The notes under the pieces are model-generated. The model saw only the letters and a program-made list of their open reading frames with translations, was not told the DNA's origin and searched no databases. A stretch of 64,000 bases of DNA from assembly GCA_001604065.1 (NCBI GenBank), contig LVAO01000003.1, forward strand, positions 1 through 64,000. Direction: 5' to 3'. Of the stretch, positions 44,205 through 53,478 are shown one piece after another. Made by a program: the position numbers and the translations under genes. The first letter of the stretch is position 1. Each line of letters opens with the position of its first letter. This stretch comes from Clostridiales bacterium Firm_09. GTDB taxonomy: Bacteria; Bacillota; Clostridia; Christensenellales; DTU072.

Positions 44205-45731
44205 TCAATCGATAATAAGATTTCTGCCGGTCATTTCTTTGGGCGGCTCTATTCCGATAAGATGCAGCAGGGTTGGCGCGACATCGGCAAGAATACCTCC
44301 CTCTCGTAGGCCAAAACGGCCTTCCTTTACAACAATCAAAGGAACAGGATTGGTGGAGTGCGCGGTAAACACGTTGCCGTTCTCGTCGCACATTTTGTCC
44401 GCGTTGCCGTGATCCGCGATGATAATTGCATTTCCACCTACCGATTGGATGGCACCGATCAGTTTTTCCATGCAGGTATCCACTGCTGCAACCGCTTTGA
44501 CGGCCGCTTCAAAGACACCCGTATGTCCAACCATATCACAGTTGGCATAATTAAGAATAACAACATCGTATTTTTGCGAAAGAATCAGCTCCACCGCCTT
44601 ATCTGTCACTTCGTATGCGCTCATTTCCGGCTTCAGATCATAGGTCGCGACCTTGGGAGAGTCGATCAGGACTCTGTCCTCGCCGGGATTGGGCGTTTCG
44701 ACACCTGAATTGAAAAAGAATGTCACATGCGCATACTTTTCTGTCTCTGCGATACGGAGCTGCTTCAGACCGTGCGCAGAAAGCACCTGACCCAGATTGT
44801 TATCAAGCGTCATGGGTTTAAAAGCGGTTTCAATTTCTGTAAATGTTGCGTCATAACGGGTAAATCCGACATAAAAGGGTTTCAAAAAACCTTGAACACG
44901 CGGGAATCCCGAAAAATCCTCCTTGACGAAAGCGCGGGTGATCTCCCTGGCGCGATCGGGACGGAAATTGAAAAAGATAATGCTGTCGCCCTTCTGGATG
45001 CGGCGTACCGGTTTGCCGTTCTTGACAATGATTGTGGGAAGAATAAACTCATCCGTCACCCCCCGGGCATAACTCTGCTCGGCAGCTTCTACGCCGCTTG
45101 CCGCGGTAATGCCCTCGCCATCAACAAGCGCTTTGTAAGCGGTTTCGACCCTTTCCCAACGGTTGTCGCGGTCCATTGCATAATATCTGCCCATAACGGA
45201 AGCAATTTCTCCAAAACCCATCTTATCAATGTAATTCTGCAGATCTTTAAGAAATCCGGCGCCGCTTGTCGGCGGAACATCTCTGCCGTCCATAAAGCAA
45301 TGAACATAAATATTATCCAGCCCTTTACGCTTGGCAAGGTCGATAAGCGCATAAAGATGTTCAATATGGCTGTGTACGCCGCCGTCGGAAAGCAGTCCGT
45401 AGGCATGCAGCGCACCGCCGTTTCTTTTTACATGCTCAATCGCCGCAAGAAAACTCTCATTCTCAAAAAAGTCCCCGTCTTCAATCGATTTTGTGATTCT
45501 TGTGAGTTCTTGATAAACCGTCCTGCCCGCGCCGATGTTGAGATGTCCCACCTCGCTGTTGCCCATCTGCCCGCGTGGAAGACCGACATCCATGCCTGAA
45601 GCGCCCAGGGTGGAATGAGGATATTTGGCCATAAGGGACTTTAGAAAGGGTGTCCCGCTTGCCGCGATTGCATTGCATTTGTTCTCTTCCGCAATGCCGA
45701 AGCCGTCCATGATTATTAAAGCGTTTAACAT
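44205..45731 (-). CDS. gpmI: 2,3-bisphosphoglycerate-independent phosphoglycerate mutase
   Basis: Interconverts 3- and 2-phosphoglycerate in lower glycolysis without the bisphospho cofactor. The 508-aa enzyme has the active serine in GQMGNSEVGH, the first metal site IIMDGFG, and the late metal/His cluster ADHGNADKM and FTAHSTNPVP. Length matches the family (about 510). The preceding genes pgk and tpiA are the next glycolytic steps, and the order pgk-tpiA-gpmI is typical. CGGAG precedes the ATG. Confidence 0.96.
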   Translation of the reverse strand: MLNALIIMDGFGIAEENKCNAIAASGTPFLKSLMAKYPHSTLGASGMDVGLPRGQMGNSEVGHLNIGAGRTVYQELTRITKSIEDGDFFENESFLAAIEHVKRNGGALHAYGLLSDGGVHSHIEHLYALIDLAKRKGLDNIYVHCFMDGRDVPPTSGAGFLKDLQNYIDKMGFGEIASVMGRYYAMDRDNRWERVETAYKALVDGEGITAASGVEAAEQSYARGVTDEFILPTIIVKNGKPVRRIQKGDSIIFFNFRPDRAREITRAFVKEDFSGFPRVQGFLKPFYVGFTRYDATFTEIETAFKPMTLDNNLGQVLSAHGLKQLRIAETEKYAHVTFFFNSGVETPNPGEDRVLIDSPKVATYDLKPEMSAYEVTDKAVELILSQKYDVVILNYANCDMVGHTGVFEAAVKAVAAVDTCMEKLIGAIQSVGGNAIIIADHGNADKMCDENGNVFTAHSTNPVPLIVVKEGRFGLREGGILADVAPTLLHLIGIEPPKEMTGRNLIID

Positions 45732-45792
45732 TGTATCTCCGTAATCCGTAAATCGAACAGGCTTCCCGTATTTTTGCCGGAAGCCTCTGATG

Positions 45793-45831
45793 AAAAAGAT
45801 GCGCGAAAGAGATGATATCTCTCCCGCGCAT
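45793..45831 (-). terminator. Attenuator-like hairpin between tpiA and gpmI
   Basis: On the minus strand ATGCGCG, central stem AGAGAT/ATCTCT, CGCGCAT, then C and five T. It lies in the 114-nt gap inside the glycolytic run, so it may set lower gpmI expression. Confidence 0.65.
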
Positions 45832-45845
45832 TCAGACCGAACAAA

Positions 45846-46592
45846 TCAATAATTGACTACTTTCGCAAAATCTTCTGCTTTGAGAGAAGCTCCGCCAATC
45901 AGCCCGCCGTCAATTTCGGGCATAGCCATCAGTTCTGAAGCATTTTTGGCATTCATGCTGCCGCCATACTGAATGCGGAGCGCGCGCGCAGCAGTCTTGC
46001 CATAAAGCTTGCGTACCGCCTTGCGTATGATCGCAATGGTATCATTCGCATCTTTTGCTGTCGCGGTGCGTCCGGTGCCGATTGCCCATACGGGTTCATA
46101 TGCGATGACAATTTTTTTCAGTCCGGATTTGTCGATGCCCTGCAAAGCGCCGTTCACCTGTCTGACGACAACTTCCGCTGTCTTGCCGGCCTCCCTCTCT
46201 TCTAAAAGTTCGCCCACACAGACAATCGCTTTGAGTCCGGCGTTGATAGCCGCCTTGGTTCTTGCGTTGACAGAAGCGTCGGTTTCGCCAAAATATTGTC
46301 TCCTCTCGCTGTGGCCAATAATGACGTATTCTACCTTAAGCTCTTTGAGCATTTCTGCGCTTATTTCGCCGGTATATGCTCCCTTAGGCGCCCAATGGAC
46401 ATTCTGCGCACCCAGCTTGATATTGGTGCCCCTGATGGCACGGCGGGCGGTATCGAGGTCGGTGAAAGGAACACAAACCACCACTTCACACTTGGCATCT
46501 TTTACAAGAGGCGCAAGCTCTTTGATAAGCTCTTTTGTTTCGGCATTGGTTTTGTTCATCTTCCAGTTTCCGGCTATGATATCTCTTTTCAT
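45846..46592 (-). CDS. tpiA: Triosephosphate isomerase
   Basis: Interconverts dihydroxyacetone phosphate and glyceraldehyde 3-phosphate. The 248-aa protein has N-terminal AGNWKMN (Asn and Lys of the active site), the electrophilic His in GHSERRQ, the catalytic Glu in AYEPVWAIGTG, and the phosphate-binding GGSMNAKN. I start at the ATG 46592 with AAGGAG 7 nt upstream; a GTG three bases earlier is less likely. Confidence 0.96.
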   Translation of the reverse strand: MKRDIIAGNWKMNKTNAETKELIKELAPLVKDAKCEVVVCVPFTDLDTARRAIRGTNIKLGAQNVHWAPKGAYTGEISAEMLKELKVEYVIIGHSERRQYFGETDASVNARTKAAINAGLKAIVCVGELLEEREAGKTAEVVVRQVNGALQGIDKSGLKKIVIAYEPVWAIGTGRTATAKDANDTIAIIRKAVRKLYGKTAARALRIQYGGSMNAKNASELMAMPEIDGGLIGGASLKAEDFAKVVNY

Positions 46593-46659
46593 CACTTTTC
46601 TCCTTATATTAGTTTTTTATGCCGCGGGGCAGTGTCTGCCCGCAGAATACCGTTTCTTT

Positions 46660-47850
46660 TTATTCTTTATCGTTCAGGCAGGCCACACCGGGAAGTTCGA
46701 TGCCTTCGAGAAACTCAAGGGAAGCTCCGCCGCCGGTAGAAATATGTGTCATCTTGTCGGCATATCCAAGCTGTGTGACCGCAGCCGCGCTGTCGCCTCC
46801 GCCGATAATCGTGATGGCTCCGGATTCTGCAAGTGCCTTGGCGACTGCCTTGGTGCCTTGGGCAAATTTCTCCATTTCGAAAACACCCATCGGACCATTC
46901 CAGATGACGGTGCCGGCATTCTTGACGGCTTCGGCATAAAGCCTGCAGGTTTCGGGACCGATATCAAGGCCCTGCCATCCATCGGGAATTTCGCCGTGTA
47001 CAATCTGTGTGTTGGCATTGGCATCAAACTTGTCGCTGCAGACATTGTCTGCCGGAAGAAGGAATTTCACACCCTTCGCCTTCGCTTTTTCTATCAGCTC
47101 TTTGGCAAGCCCGAACTTATCCGGTTCGCACAGAGAATTGCCGACCTTGCGTCCTTCTGCGGCAAAGAAGGTATACGCCATCGCTCCGCCGATAATCAGC
47201 GTGTCCACCTTTTCCAGCAGATTGTTGATGACGCCGATTTTGTCCGATACTTTTGCGCCGCCCAGAATAGCGACAAAGGGACGCTTGGGGTTCTCCAGCG
47301 CGCCGCCCATGATATCCAGTTCGCGGCCGATAAGGAATCCGGCGACGGCGACCTTGGCAAAGCCGTATTGTACGATGCCCGCCGTAGAAGCATGCGCACG
47401 GTGCGCCGTACCGAAGGCGTCGTTGACATAAATTTCACAGAATTTAGACAGAGCTTCACAAAAACCTTTGTCATTCTTCTCTTCTTCGTTGTGGAAGCGG
47501 AGGTTTTCAAGAAGAACGATTTCGCCGTTTTTGCAGGCTGCGACTTTGGCCTGGGCATCCTGTCCGATTACGTCGGTAGCAAATGTGACGGGTTTACCGA
47601 GCATTTCCGCAAGCTTGACGGCGACGGGGCGGAGAGAATATTTCATATTGAATTCGCCTTTGGGCCTGCCCATATGCGAGCAGAGGATGACCTTGGCGCC
47701 CTTATCGGACAAATACTTGATTGTGGGTATTGCGCCCTCGATTCTGTTGAGGTCGGTGATTACCCCATCCACGATGGGAACGTTGAAATCAACGCGAACA
47801 AGGCATTTTTTGCCGGCAACGTCGATGTCCTTAATAGTCTTTTTATTCAT
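46660..47850 (-). CDS. pgk: Phosphoglycerate kinase
   Basis: Transfers the acyl-phosphate of 1,3-bisphosphoglycerate to ADP. The 396-aa enzyme has RVDFNVPI near the N-terminus, [10 protein letters not shown], the hinge region, [13 protein letters not shown] and the C-terminal nucleotide loop [11 protein letters not shown]. The ATG at 47850 has GGAGG 6 nt upstream; an in-frame TTG 12 nt earlier overlaps that site. No gapA is next to it, which is unusual in Clostridia. Confidence 0.96.
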   Translation of the reverse strand: MNKKTIKDIDVAGKKCLVRVDFNVPIVDGVITDLNRIEGAIPTIKYLSDKGAKVILCSHMGRPKGEFNMKYSLRPVAVKLAEMLGKPVTFATDVIGQDAQAKVAACKNGEIVLLENLRFHNEEEKNDKGFCEALSKFCEIYVNDAFGTAHRAHASTAGIVQYGFAKVAVAGFLIGRELDIMGGALENPKRPFVAILGGAKVSDKIGVINNLLEKVDTLIIGGAMAYTFFAAEGRKVGNSLCEPDKFGLAKELIEKAKAKGVKFLLPADNVCSDKFDANANTQIVHGEIPDGWQGLDIGPETCRLYAEAVKNAGTVIWNGPMGVFEMEKFAQGTKAVAKALAESGAITIIGGGDSAAAVTQLGYADKMTHISTGGGASLEFLEGIELPGVACLNDKE

Positions 47851-47901
47851 AGAAACCTCCAAAATTCAGTAATATCAGTAATATTTTCTAAGACAGAATG
47901 A

Positions 47902-47930
47902 ATTATACCACTTTGAATATACCTAATCAA
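47902..47930 (-). promoter_or_regulatory. Promoter of pgk-tpiA-gpmI
   Basis: On the minus strand TTGATT (47925-47930), 17-bp spacer, TATAAT (47902-47907) with extended TGG. Confidence 0.75.
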
Positions 47931-48042
47931 GAAATTGTACCTGAAAAAAAGAAGAATTTTACCCTTTTCTTTCTGATATTGCAGGAGCCTGTTTTGCATA
48001 TTCATGCGCCATCTGTGCAATTCTCATTGTACAACAGCGCAA

Positions 48043-48972
48043 TCATGAATTGATGGGCAGCAGAGCCTCCAGCACTTCGTTTGCGGTTTTGGCGCAGAAT
48101 ACCATTTCCTTGATGATTTTGTTTCCCCGTATGCCTTTAATATAGAATACAACGTGCTTTTTGATGTTGTTTACCGCAATGCGCTCGGGATACACTTTGA
48201 GAAGTTCTTCAAGATGCTCGCGGACAAGCTCAGAAATATCGTAAGATACGCTTTGTCCCAGAACTTCTGAAAAAATGGTCGGCCTTCCGAATGCGCCCCG
48301 CGCAATCGCGACGCCGTCGACGCCTGTCGATAACATCTCCAGATAGCTTTTTCTGTCCGTCACGTCACCGTTGCCGACAACGGGCACCCGCAACGCGTCC
48401 TTGACATCTTTGATGATTGTCAAATCCGCTTTCCCGGAATAAAACATGTCCCGCGTCCTGCCATGAACCGTCACCATGGCGCCGCCTGCCTCCTGAATGG
48501 CAAGCGCTGCTTCTATCGCCAGGTTTTCCCCCTTCGTAAAACCCGCACGGATCTTTCCGGTGACCGCTCTTCCTTGTGCGGCATCGACGGCCGCTTTGAC
48601 AATTCTGTATATCTGCTCCGGCTCTCTGAGAAGGGCGCTGCCCTCCCCGTTCTTTACGACTTTTGGGACGGGACAACCAAAATTGATATCGATGATGCCG
48701 AATTTTGCGAGCGCCTCATGCTGCACGGCACGCGCGATAAAACTTTCTTCGCGTCCGAAAAGCTGCACGGCCCGGATGGGCTCTTCTTCCGATGTATATA
48801 AAAGTTCTCTGCTGCCCTCTCCGCCGTAAACCAATCCCTTGGCCGAAACCATTTCTGTAAAACAGAGTCCCGCGCCATAACGATAGCACAATTTGCGCAT
48901 CCCCACGTCACTGTATCCCGCAACCGGAGGAAGAATCAGGCCGTTTTTAATATCAAGATTACCGATCCGCAT
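48043..48972 (-). CDS. dusB: tRNA-dihydrouridine synthase
   Basis: FMN enzyme that reduces uridines in the tRNA D-loop. The 309-aa protein has PPVAGYSDVGMR (FMN site), the catalytic cysteine in NFGCPVPKVVK, KIRAGFT and the HGRTRDMFYSG motif. Length and motifs fit the DusB branch. It overlaps the mazG gene by 14 nt and ends the spoVT-led gene run. Confidence 0.93.
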   Translation of the reverse strand: MRIGNLDIKNGLILPPVAGYSDVGMRKLCYRYGAGLCFTEMVSAKGLVYGGEGSRELLYTSEEEPIRAVQLFGREESFIARAVQHEALAKFGIIDINFGCPVPKVVKNGEGSALLREPEQIYRIVKAAVDAAQGRAVTGKIRAGFTKGENLAIEAALAIQEAGGAMVTVHGRTRDMFYSGKADLTIIKDVKDALRVPVVGNGDVTDRKSYLEMLSTGVDGVAIARGAFGRPTIFSEVLGQSVSYDISELVREHLEELLKVYPERIAVNNIKKHVVFYIKGIRGNKIIKEMVFCAKTANEVLEALLPINS

Positions 48973-50011
48973 TGCTCTCGAATAGCCTCTTATATTCCTG
49001 ATACCAGCCTTCCATCTGCTCCAGCGTACAATCTTCGGGTTTTTTGCCTGTTTCGTTCGCTTTTTTCTCGACGTAAAGAAAGCGCCTTATGAATTTGTCT
49101 GTCGTCGCATTTAATGCAAGCTCCGGATCTATGCCGTACATCCGAAGAAGATTGACCACCGAAAACAGCAGATCGCCGCCTTCCTCCTCGCGGTTTTTGG
49201 CATCCCGCGACTCAACAAATTCCTGCGTTTCTTCTTTGACTTTCTCTAAAGCAGCATCCGCAGAGGGAAATTCGAAGCCTGTTTTTTTAATAATTTTTTG
49301 CACCTTGAGGGTGCGCAGCAGCGCAGGAAAAGTTTTTGGAATGCTGTCAAGTTTATCCTTGATGCTCTTTTGCCCTTTTTCTTCGGCCTTGGCTTTCTCC
49401 CAATACATCAATGCTTCGCCGGCATTGTCCGCTTTGTTTTCGCCGAATATATGGGTATGGCGGGAAACAAGCTTATAGGCAAGTCCGGACAGAACATCAT
49501 TGACGTTGAAATCATGGTTATCCTCCGCAATGGAAGCATGAAACAGACCTTGTAGAATGACATCGCCGCTTTCTTCCATCAGTTTGTCTTTCTCGTTCAG
49601 ATCGACTGCTTCTATAAGCTCGTAGGCTTCTTCCAACGCATTGGTGCGGATGCTCTGATAAGTCTGGGCTTTATCCCAAGGACAGCCGTCGGGATCACGA
49701 AGTCTGCGGATGATTTCGATTACGTCGCCGAAGCCGAAACGCGTTCTTTTTGTATAAGGCTGCAATCTGATTACAATGAAATCTGCGTAAGAAATTTCGC
49801 CCAGAATATGTACCGAACCATCCGGAAGCATTGTCTGCGCTTCGGCGCCGAAATAATCCAGCGCCTTATCCCACACCGGGGCAAACGTTTCGGCCGTTAT
49901 GCCATGGATAATAACAGGCAAATTGTATTCAAAGCTGTTGATTTTTCTCTCCAAAAAGGTTTCGGCAGTAAAAGCAGCATAAGAGCCGCCCGCAAGTTTT
50001 TCAAAATTCAT
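48959..50011 (-). CDS. mazG: MazG nucleotide pyrophosphohydrolase, methylase domain missing
   Basis: A 350-aa protein. Two MazG units are at about 105-220 and 250-340, each with an EExxE-type acidic motif (ALEEAYELIEAV; KEETQEFVES) and EESGDV or EEGGDL further on. They hydrolyse NTPs to NMPs and are often linked to removal of aberrant nucleotides or stress. Bacillus YabN carries a ~220-aa tetrapyrrole-methylase domain before MazG; only ~95 unmatched residues are found here, so it is replaced or degraded. I use the ATG at 50011 with AAAGGA upstream. It follows spoVB by 4 nt. Confidence 0.85.
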   Translation of the reverse strand: MNFEKLAGGSYAAFTAETFLERKINSFEYNLPVIIHGITAETFAPVWDKALDYFGAEAQTMLPDGSVHILGEISYADFIVIRLQPYTKRTRFGFGDVIEIIRRLRDPDGCPWDKAQTYQSIRTNALEEAYELIEAVDLNEKDKLMEESGDVILQGLFHASIAEDNHDFNVNDVLSGLAYKLVSRHTHIFGENKADNAGEALMYWEKAKAEEKGQKSIKDKLDSIPKTFPALLRTLKVQKIIKKTGFEFPSADAALEKVKEETQEFVESRDAKNREEEGGDLLFSVVNLLRMYGIDPELALNATTDKFIRRFLYVEKKANETGKKPEDCTLEQMEGWYQEYKRLFESNADR

Positions 50012-50015
50012 AAGA

Positions 50016-51578
50016 TTATCCTTTATAGATTCTGTCGTTGAGCGCGACCAGCCTTTTGCCAAGCGGCAATGCCGAAAGCTCCGAGCGCGAAAACACGCGG
50101 AACACAATCAGCAGAACCAGATACAAAACACCACCCACAAGCGCGGTCAGCACAGGCACCAGCCATCCTGTCGTGAAATAGCTGATTACATAGACCGCCG
50201 CACCCATTATAACACCGCTTAAAAGGATCACGCCACTGTTTTTGAATAAATCTGCACTTTTGCCTATCAGATTGCGTACGGAAATCAGATTGAGAGCGGC
50301 GGTGACAATAAAACAGGCAAGCGAAGCGACCGCCACGCCGGCGATCCCGATAACCGGCATCAAAGCAAGATTCAAAATGATCTTGACGCCTGCGCCAATG
50401 CCCATATTTTTCACGGGGGTATAGATATATCCCAATCCCTGAAGAATGGACGTATAGATTTGCTGGGCGGAAAGGGCAATCACACAAAACGAGCTGATGC
50501 GCAGCAGCATTGCCGCTTCTGCGATTTCGGCTTCACTGAAGGCAGGATACAACAATCGTATGATGCTCCCCGACAATGCAAAATAGATAAAGGCGAACGG
50601 TACGCCGATAGTGAGCGCAAGCTTGAAGCCGGTGTCGCATTTTTGTTTTATTGCAGCAAGATTATGCTCCTCCATGTTTTTTGTCAGATGCGGGATAACC
50701 GCGATGCCCAAGGACAATCCGATGACGATAGGCAGATTGACCAGAGAATTGACCGGCCCGGTCAGCAGTCCATAGCTTGCCGTGGCGGCGGAAGAGCTTA
50801 TGAACTTCGTCAGCAAATTGACAACCAGAAAGCTGTCGACAATCTGAACAAGCGGCAGGATCACATTGCCCAGAGTCATGGGAACGGTCAGTTTGGTGAT
50901 TTCTTTATATTTTTCTTTGGAATTTTTTATATCAAAGGAAAGATGCAGCGGCGGATTGTTTTTTCTGTAAATGGCATAAAGCATGAAGAAGGTAACCAGC
51001 TCCGAAGATGTCACCCCAATAAGTGCACCAAAAACCGCCCATTGGATACCCAAAGGCAAAAAAATCCAGGCAAGCGCCAATCCAACGGCCAGTTTGACAA
51101 TCGCTTCGCTCACCTGTGAAGCCGCCGAAGGCGCAAGGGTACCGTTGCCTTGAAACCAGCCGCGCAGCACCGCGATGCCAGAAACAAAAAATATCGCGGG
51201 CGCGATCGCGACATAGCCTAATGTGGTATCCTCCGAACCCTGCAGGCGCCCGATGGGCTTGGCCAGCGCAATGAGCGCGATGGACAGCAAAATACCCGTC
51301 ATCAGCAAGGCTGACATCGCTGCCGTAATGAGCTTTCGCGCCTCTTCCTTTCCGCCCGTCGCAATCCGCGAAGAGACCAGCATGGACACCGCGATCGGCA
51401 GCGCGCCCGAGGAGGTCGAAAGCAAGAAAGAATAGATAGGAAAGATCAGCTGATAGACGCCCATACCCTCCGCGCCTATGATATTTGTCAGAGGTATGCG
51501 GTAGAGTGCACCTATAAATTTAGAAAAGAATGCGGCGAAGGCAAGCATGCCCGCGCCCTTCCAGACGGTCCGCTTCAA
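50016..51578 (-). CDS. spoVB: SpoVB/MurJ-like lipid-linked-glycan flippase
   Basis: A 520-aa MOP-superfamily (MATE-like) membrane protein with about 14 helices. The N-terminus ALYRIPLTNIIGAEGMGVYQ and the middle PIAVSMLVS match the SpoVB/YabM and MurJ group that moves peptidoglycan precursors or polysaccharide lipids across the membrane. The order spoVT, spoVB, mazG matches Bacillus. The start is uncertain. I take the TTG at 51578, 1 nt after the spoVT stop, since the family N-terminus begins there; an ATG at 51551 with GGAAGGG upstream is the alternative. Confidence 0.85.
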   Translation of the reverse strand: MKRTVWKGAGMLAFAAFFSKFIGALYRIPLTNIIGAEGMGVYQLIFPIYSFLLSTSSGALPIAVSMLVSSRIATGGKEEARKLITAAMSALLMTGILLSIALIALAKPIGRLQGSEDTTLGYVAIAPAIFFVSGIAVLRGWFQGNGTLAPSAASQVSEAIVKLAVGLALAWIFLPLGIQWAVFGALIGVTSSELVTFFMLYAIYRKNNPPLHLSFDIKNSKEKYKEITKLTVPMTLGNVILPLVQIVDSFLVVNLLTKFISSSAATASYGLLTGPVNSLVNLPIVIGLSLGIAVIPHLTKNMEEHNLAAIKQKCDTGFKLALTIGVPFAFIYFALSGSIIRLLYPAFSEAEIAEAAMLLRISSFCVIALSAQQIYTSILQGLGYIYTPVKNMGIGAGVKIILNLALMPVIGIAGVAVASLACFIVTAALNLISVRNLIGKSADLFKNSGVILLSGVIMGAAVYVISYFTTGWLVPVLTALVGGVLYLVLLIVFRVFSRSELSALPLGKRLVALNDRIYKG

Positions 51579-51579
51579 A

Positions 51580-52107
51580 TCAGAGCTGTGTCGATAAGAA
51601 GTTTGCGCCGATCGCGGCAAATTTGAGCGCCATTTCTCCGAGTTCCTTGGAAGATACGATTACAAACGCACCCATGATATCGCCGGCGTTGATGATCGGC
51701 GCAATTGCCATTCCGCCGATTTCCGAAAGATCCTCTCCGCAAAGGCTGATCAATTCTCTTCCGGACAACAGCACAGGCTTTCTGTCATTCAGAATCTTTT
51801 CCAGCTTGAAACTGACAGGATTGCCGATTTTGTACGCCCTGATATCCCCGCTTGCGGCGACAAGCGTATCCATATCAAAAACCAATGCGGTATAGCCTGT
51901 CGACAGATAAACGGAGCTGGCATATTCACCCGCAAAGCTCGAAAATTCTCTCACCGCAGAATATTTCTTCAAAATGAGCGAATCGTCTTCACCGGTAAAT
52001 ACTTCCAGTTCTTCGCCTTCTCTGATTTTCATTGTTCTTCTGATTTCCTTGGGAATGACAACTCTTCCAAGTTCGTCAATCCGCCTTACAATACCTGTTG
52101 CACGCAT
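51580..52107 (-). CDS. spoVT: AbrB-family regulator SpoVT
   Basis: A 175-aa protein. Residues 1-50 are the AbrB DNA-binding swapped hairpin (ATGIVRRIDELGRVVIPKEI). The rest is a GAF-like domain as in SpoVT (DEL...YTALVFDMD, GAFVIVSS), which regulates forespore genes in Bacillus. Presence of this gene hints that the organism comes from a spore-forming lineage but does not show that it sporulates. I start at the ATG 52107 with AAGGAG upstream; an in-frame start 33 nt earlier has no ribosome site. Confidence 0.9.
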   Translation of the reverse strand: MRATGIVRRIDELGRVVIPKEIRRTMKIREGEELEVFTGEDDSLILKKYSAVREFSSFAGEYASSVYLSTGYTALVFDMDTLVAASGDIRAYKIGNPVSFKLEKILNDRKPVLLSGRELISLCGEDLSEIGGMAIAPIINAGDIMGAFVIVSSKELGEMALKFAAIGANFLSTQL

Positions 52108-52236
52108 AGATTCTCCTTGGAAATAGAATGAGAAAAACAACTATTATTATTCCTGAAACAAAAAAATAGATTTCCATCCGGTGATATCCCAGCATTCCTT
52201 TGCCAGACGGAAAGAGATGAAAATTAAACGCAGGAT

Positions 52237-53472
52237 TCAGTCCAAATGATGAAGCTTCCTGAATAATTGCTCCACAATCAGATTATATTTTGCGCTGTAT
52301 TTGCCTTCTTTGAAATAGAAACGATTGATAACCCCTTCGACAGTCAGATCAACTGCTTCATCGACTTTCTGCACGATTGTCGGCAGCACCTTGATCGGCA
52401 CCGAAATCTCGCAGAATTTGCCGCTCTTGTCCTTTCCGCGGAAGCCTATTTCTGTCCCGTTGATATATAGTTCTCCCTCGCCTTTCTCATGATAGACATT
52501 GGTAACAGGGTCGTTGACCCGCCAGGTCACCGGGTGCGAGACAAAAAAATCCGGATTGGCAATCTCTTCCCGAACGGATTCCTTTTCAAAATCGTACCAG
52601 ATATCGAGGCGCGAGTAGGCAATACCGCCGTTTTTGGCTTTAATTTCGCCATACTCATTGACTTCTGCCGTATTGCCGCAGTGCTTGCAGTGCAGTTCTC
52701 TTCCTTTGGATTCCATTTCGTATTCTGTGCCGCATTTCGGACATTTATATAAAAGATAATGGAGTCCCAGCGCCGGCTCTTTGCAGCGGACATGAAGCGC
52801 ATGCTCTTTTTGATACAGGTTATCGTTGTAAGAAAACTCTTTTTTGATGCGGCAAAAGATTTCGTCCACAGACATTGAGCGTATCTGCTCTTGTGTGAAC
52901 AGAAGCTTGGCATCCTGCACGACCTTGCATTTGCGTCTGGATCTGGACCAGCGCGGAGTAGCACAGTACCCTCCGTTATTGTGGCACATGACGACAGGCA
53001 CATCCAGAAACTTGAACAGCTTTGCCAGACTGGGTGAAATATAATGGAGGCTGCGTCCGTCAATCGAACGTTTTCCTTCGGGAAACAACGAAAGGCTGCA
53101 TCCGTTCTGCACCGCTTTTTTCATCAGGCGTATGCTGTTGAGGTCCATTTCAAACTGGCTGATGGGAATCAGTCCCGCTTTATGGAGAATGGGCTTGACA
53201 GGCTTCCAGGTAAAAACATCCCTGCCGCAAACGATATTGAGCGGACGGGGAACAAGCGCCAGCATCATAAAAGCGACATCCATCGTGCAGGAATGTGTAC
53301 CGATCGCAATAAAAGGGCCTTTGATTTTGTCAATCAGTTGATCCTTATTGACGCGGAAACGATACATGATTTTTGAAATCAGCATGGCAAGCGGAATCAT
53401 CAACCAATAAAGCAATCTGCTTGGCCGATTTACAATTGTCTGTTTTTCGCTTGATCTGAGGTTATTGCTCAT
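52237..53472 (-). CDS. PlsC-like acyltransferase with zinc ribbon
   Basis: A 411-aa protein. The first ~200 residues are a 1-acylglycerol-phosphate acyltransferase domain: the catalytic HX4D (THSCTMD, His/Asp at about 59-64) and the FPEGKRS substrate motif, with a membrane segment at about 22-38. The C-terminal half adds a zinc ribbon (CPKCGTE, CKHCG) and an unassigned ~150-residue domain. It probably acylates a lipid or an anchored molecule. The zinc ribbon is unusual in this family. AGGAG precedes the ATG. Confidence 0.82.
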   Translation of the reverse strand: MSNNLRSSEKQTIVNRPSRLLYWLMIPLAMLISKIMYRFRVNKDQLIDKIKGPFIAIGTHSCTMDVAFMMLALVPRPLNIVCGRDVFTWKPVKPILHKAGLIPISQFEMDLNSIRLMKKAVQNGCSLSLFPEGKRSIDGRSLHYISPSLAKLFKFLDVPVVMCHNNGGYCATPRWSRSRRKCKVVQDAKLLFTQEQIRSMSVDEIFCRIKKEFSYNDNLYQKEHALHVRCKEPALGLHYLLYKCPKCGTEYEMESKGRELHCKHCGNTAEVNEYGEIKAKNGGIAYSRLDIWYDFEKESVREEIANPDFFVSHPVTWRVNDPVTNVYHEKGEGELYINGTEIGFRGKDKSGKFCEISVPIKVLPTIVQKVDEAVDLTVEGVINRFYFKEGKYSAKYNLIVEQLFRKLHHLD

Positions 53473-53478
53473 AATCTC

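Noticed and set aside
46009-47901. A 630-codon plus-strand frame opposite tpiA and pgk
   Set aside because: It is a shadow of two well-proven glycolytic genes on the other strand, with no ribosome site and no recognisable domain.
51579-51620. spoVB starting at 51620
   Set aside because: That TTG lies inside spoVT with no ribosome site; homologous sequence begins at 51578 or later.
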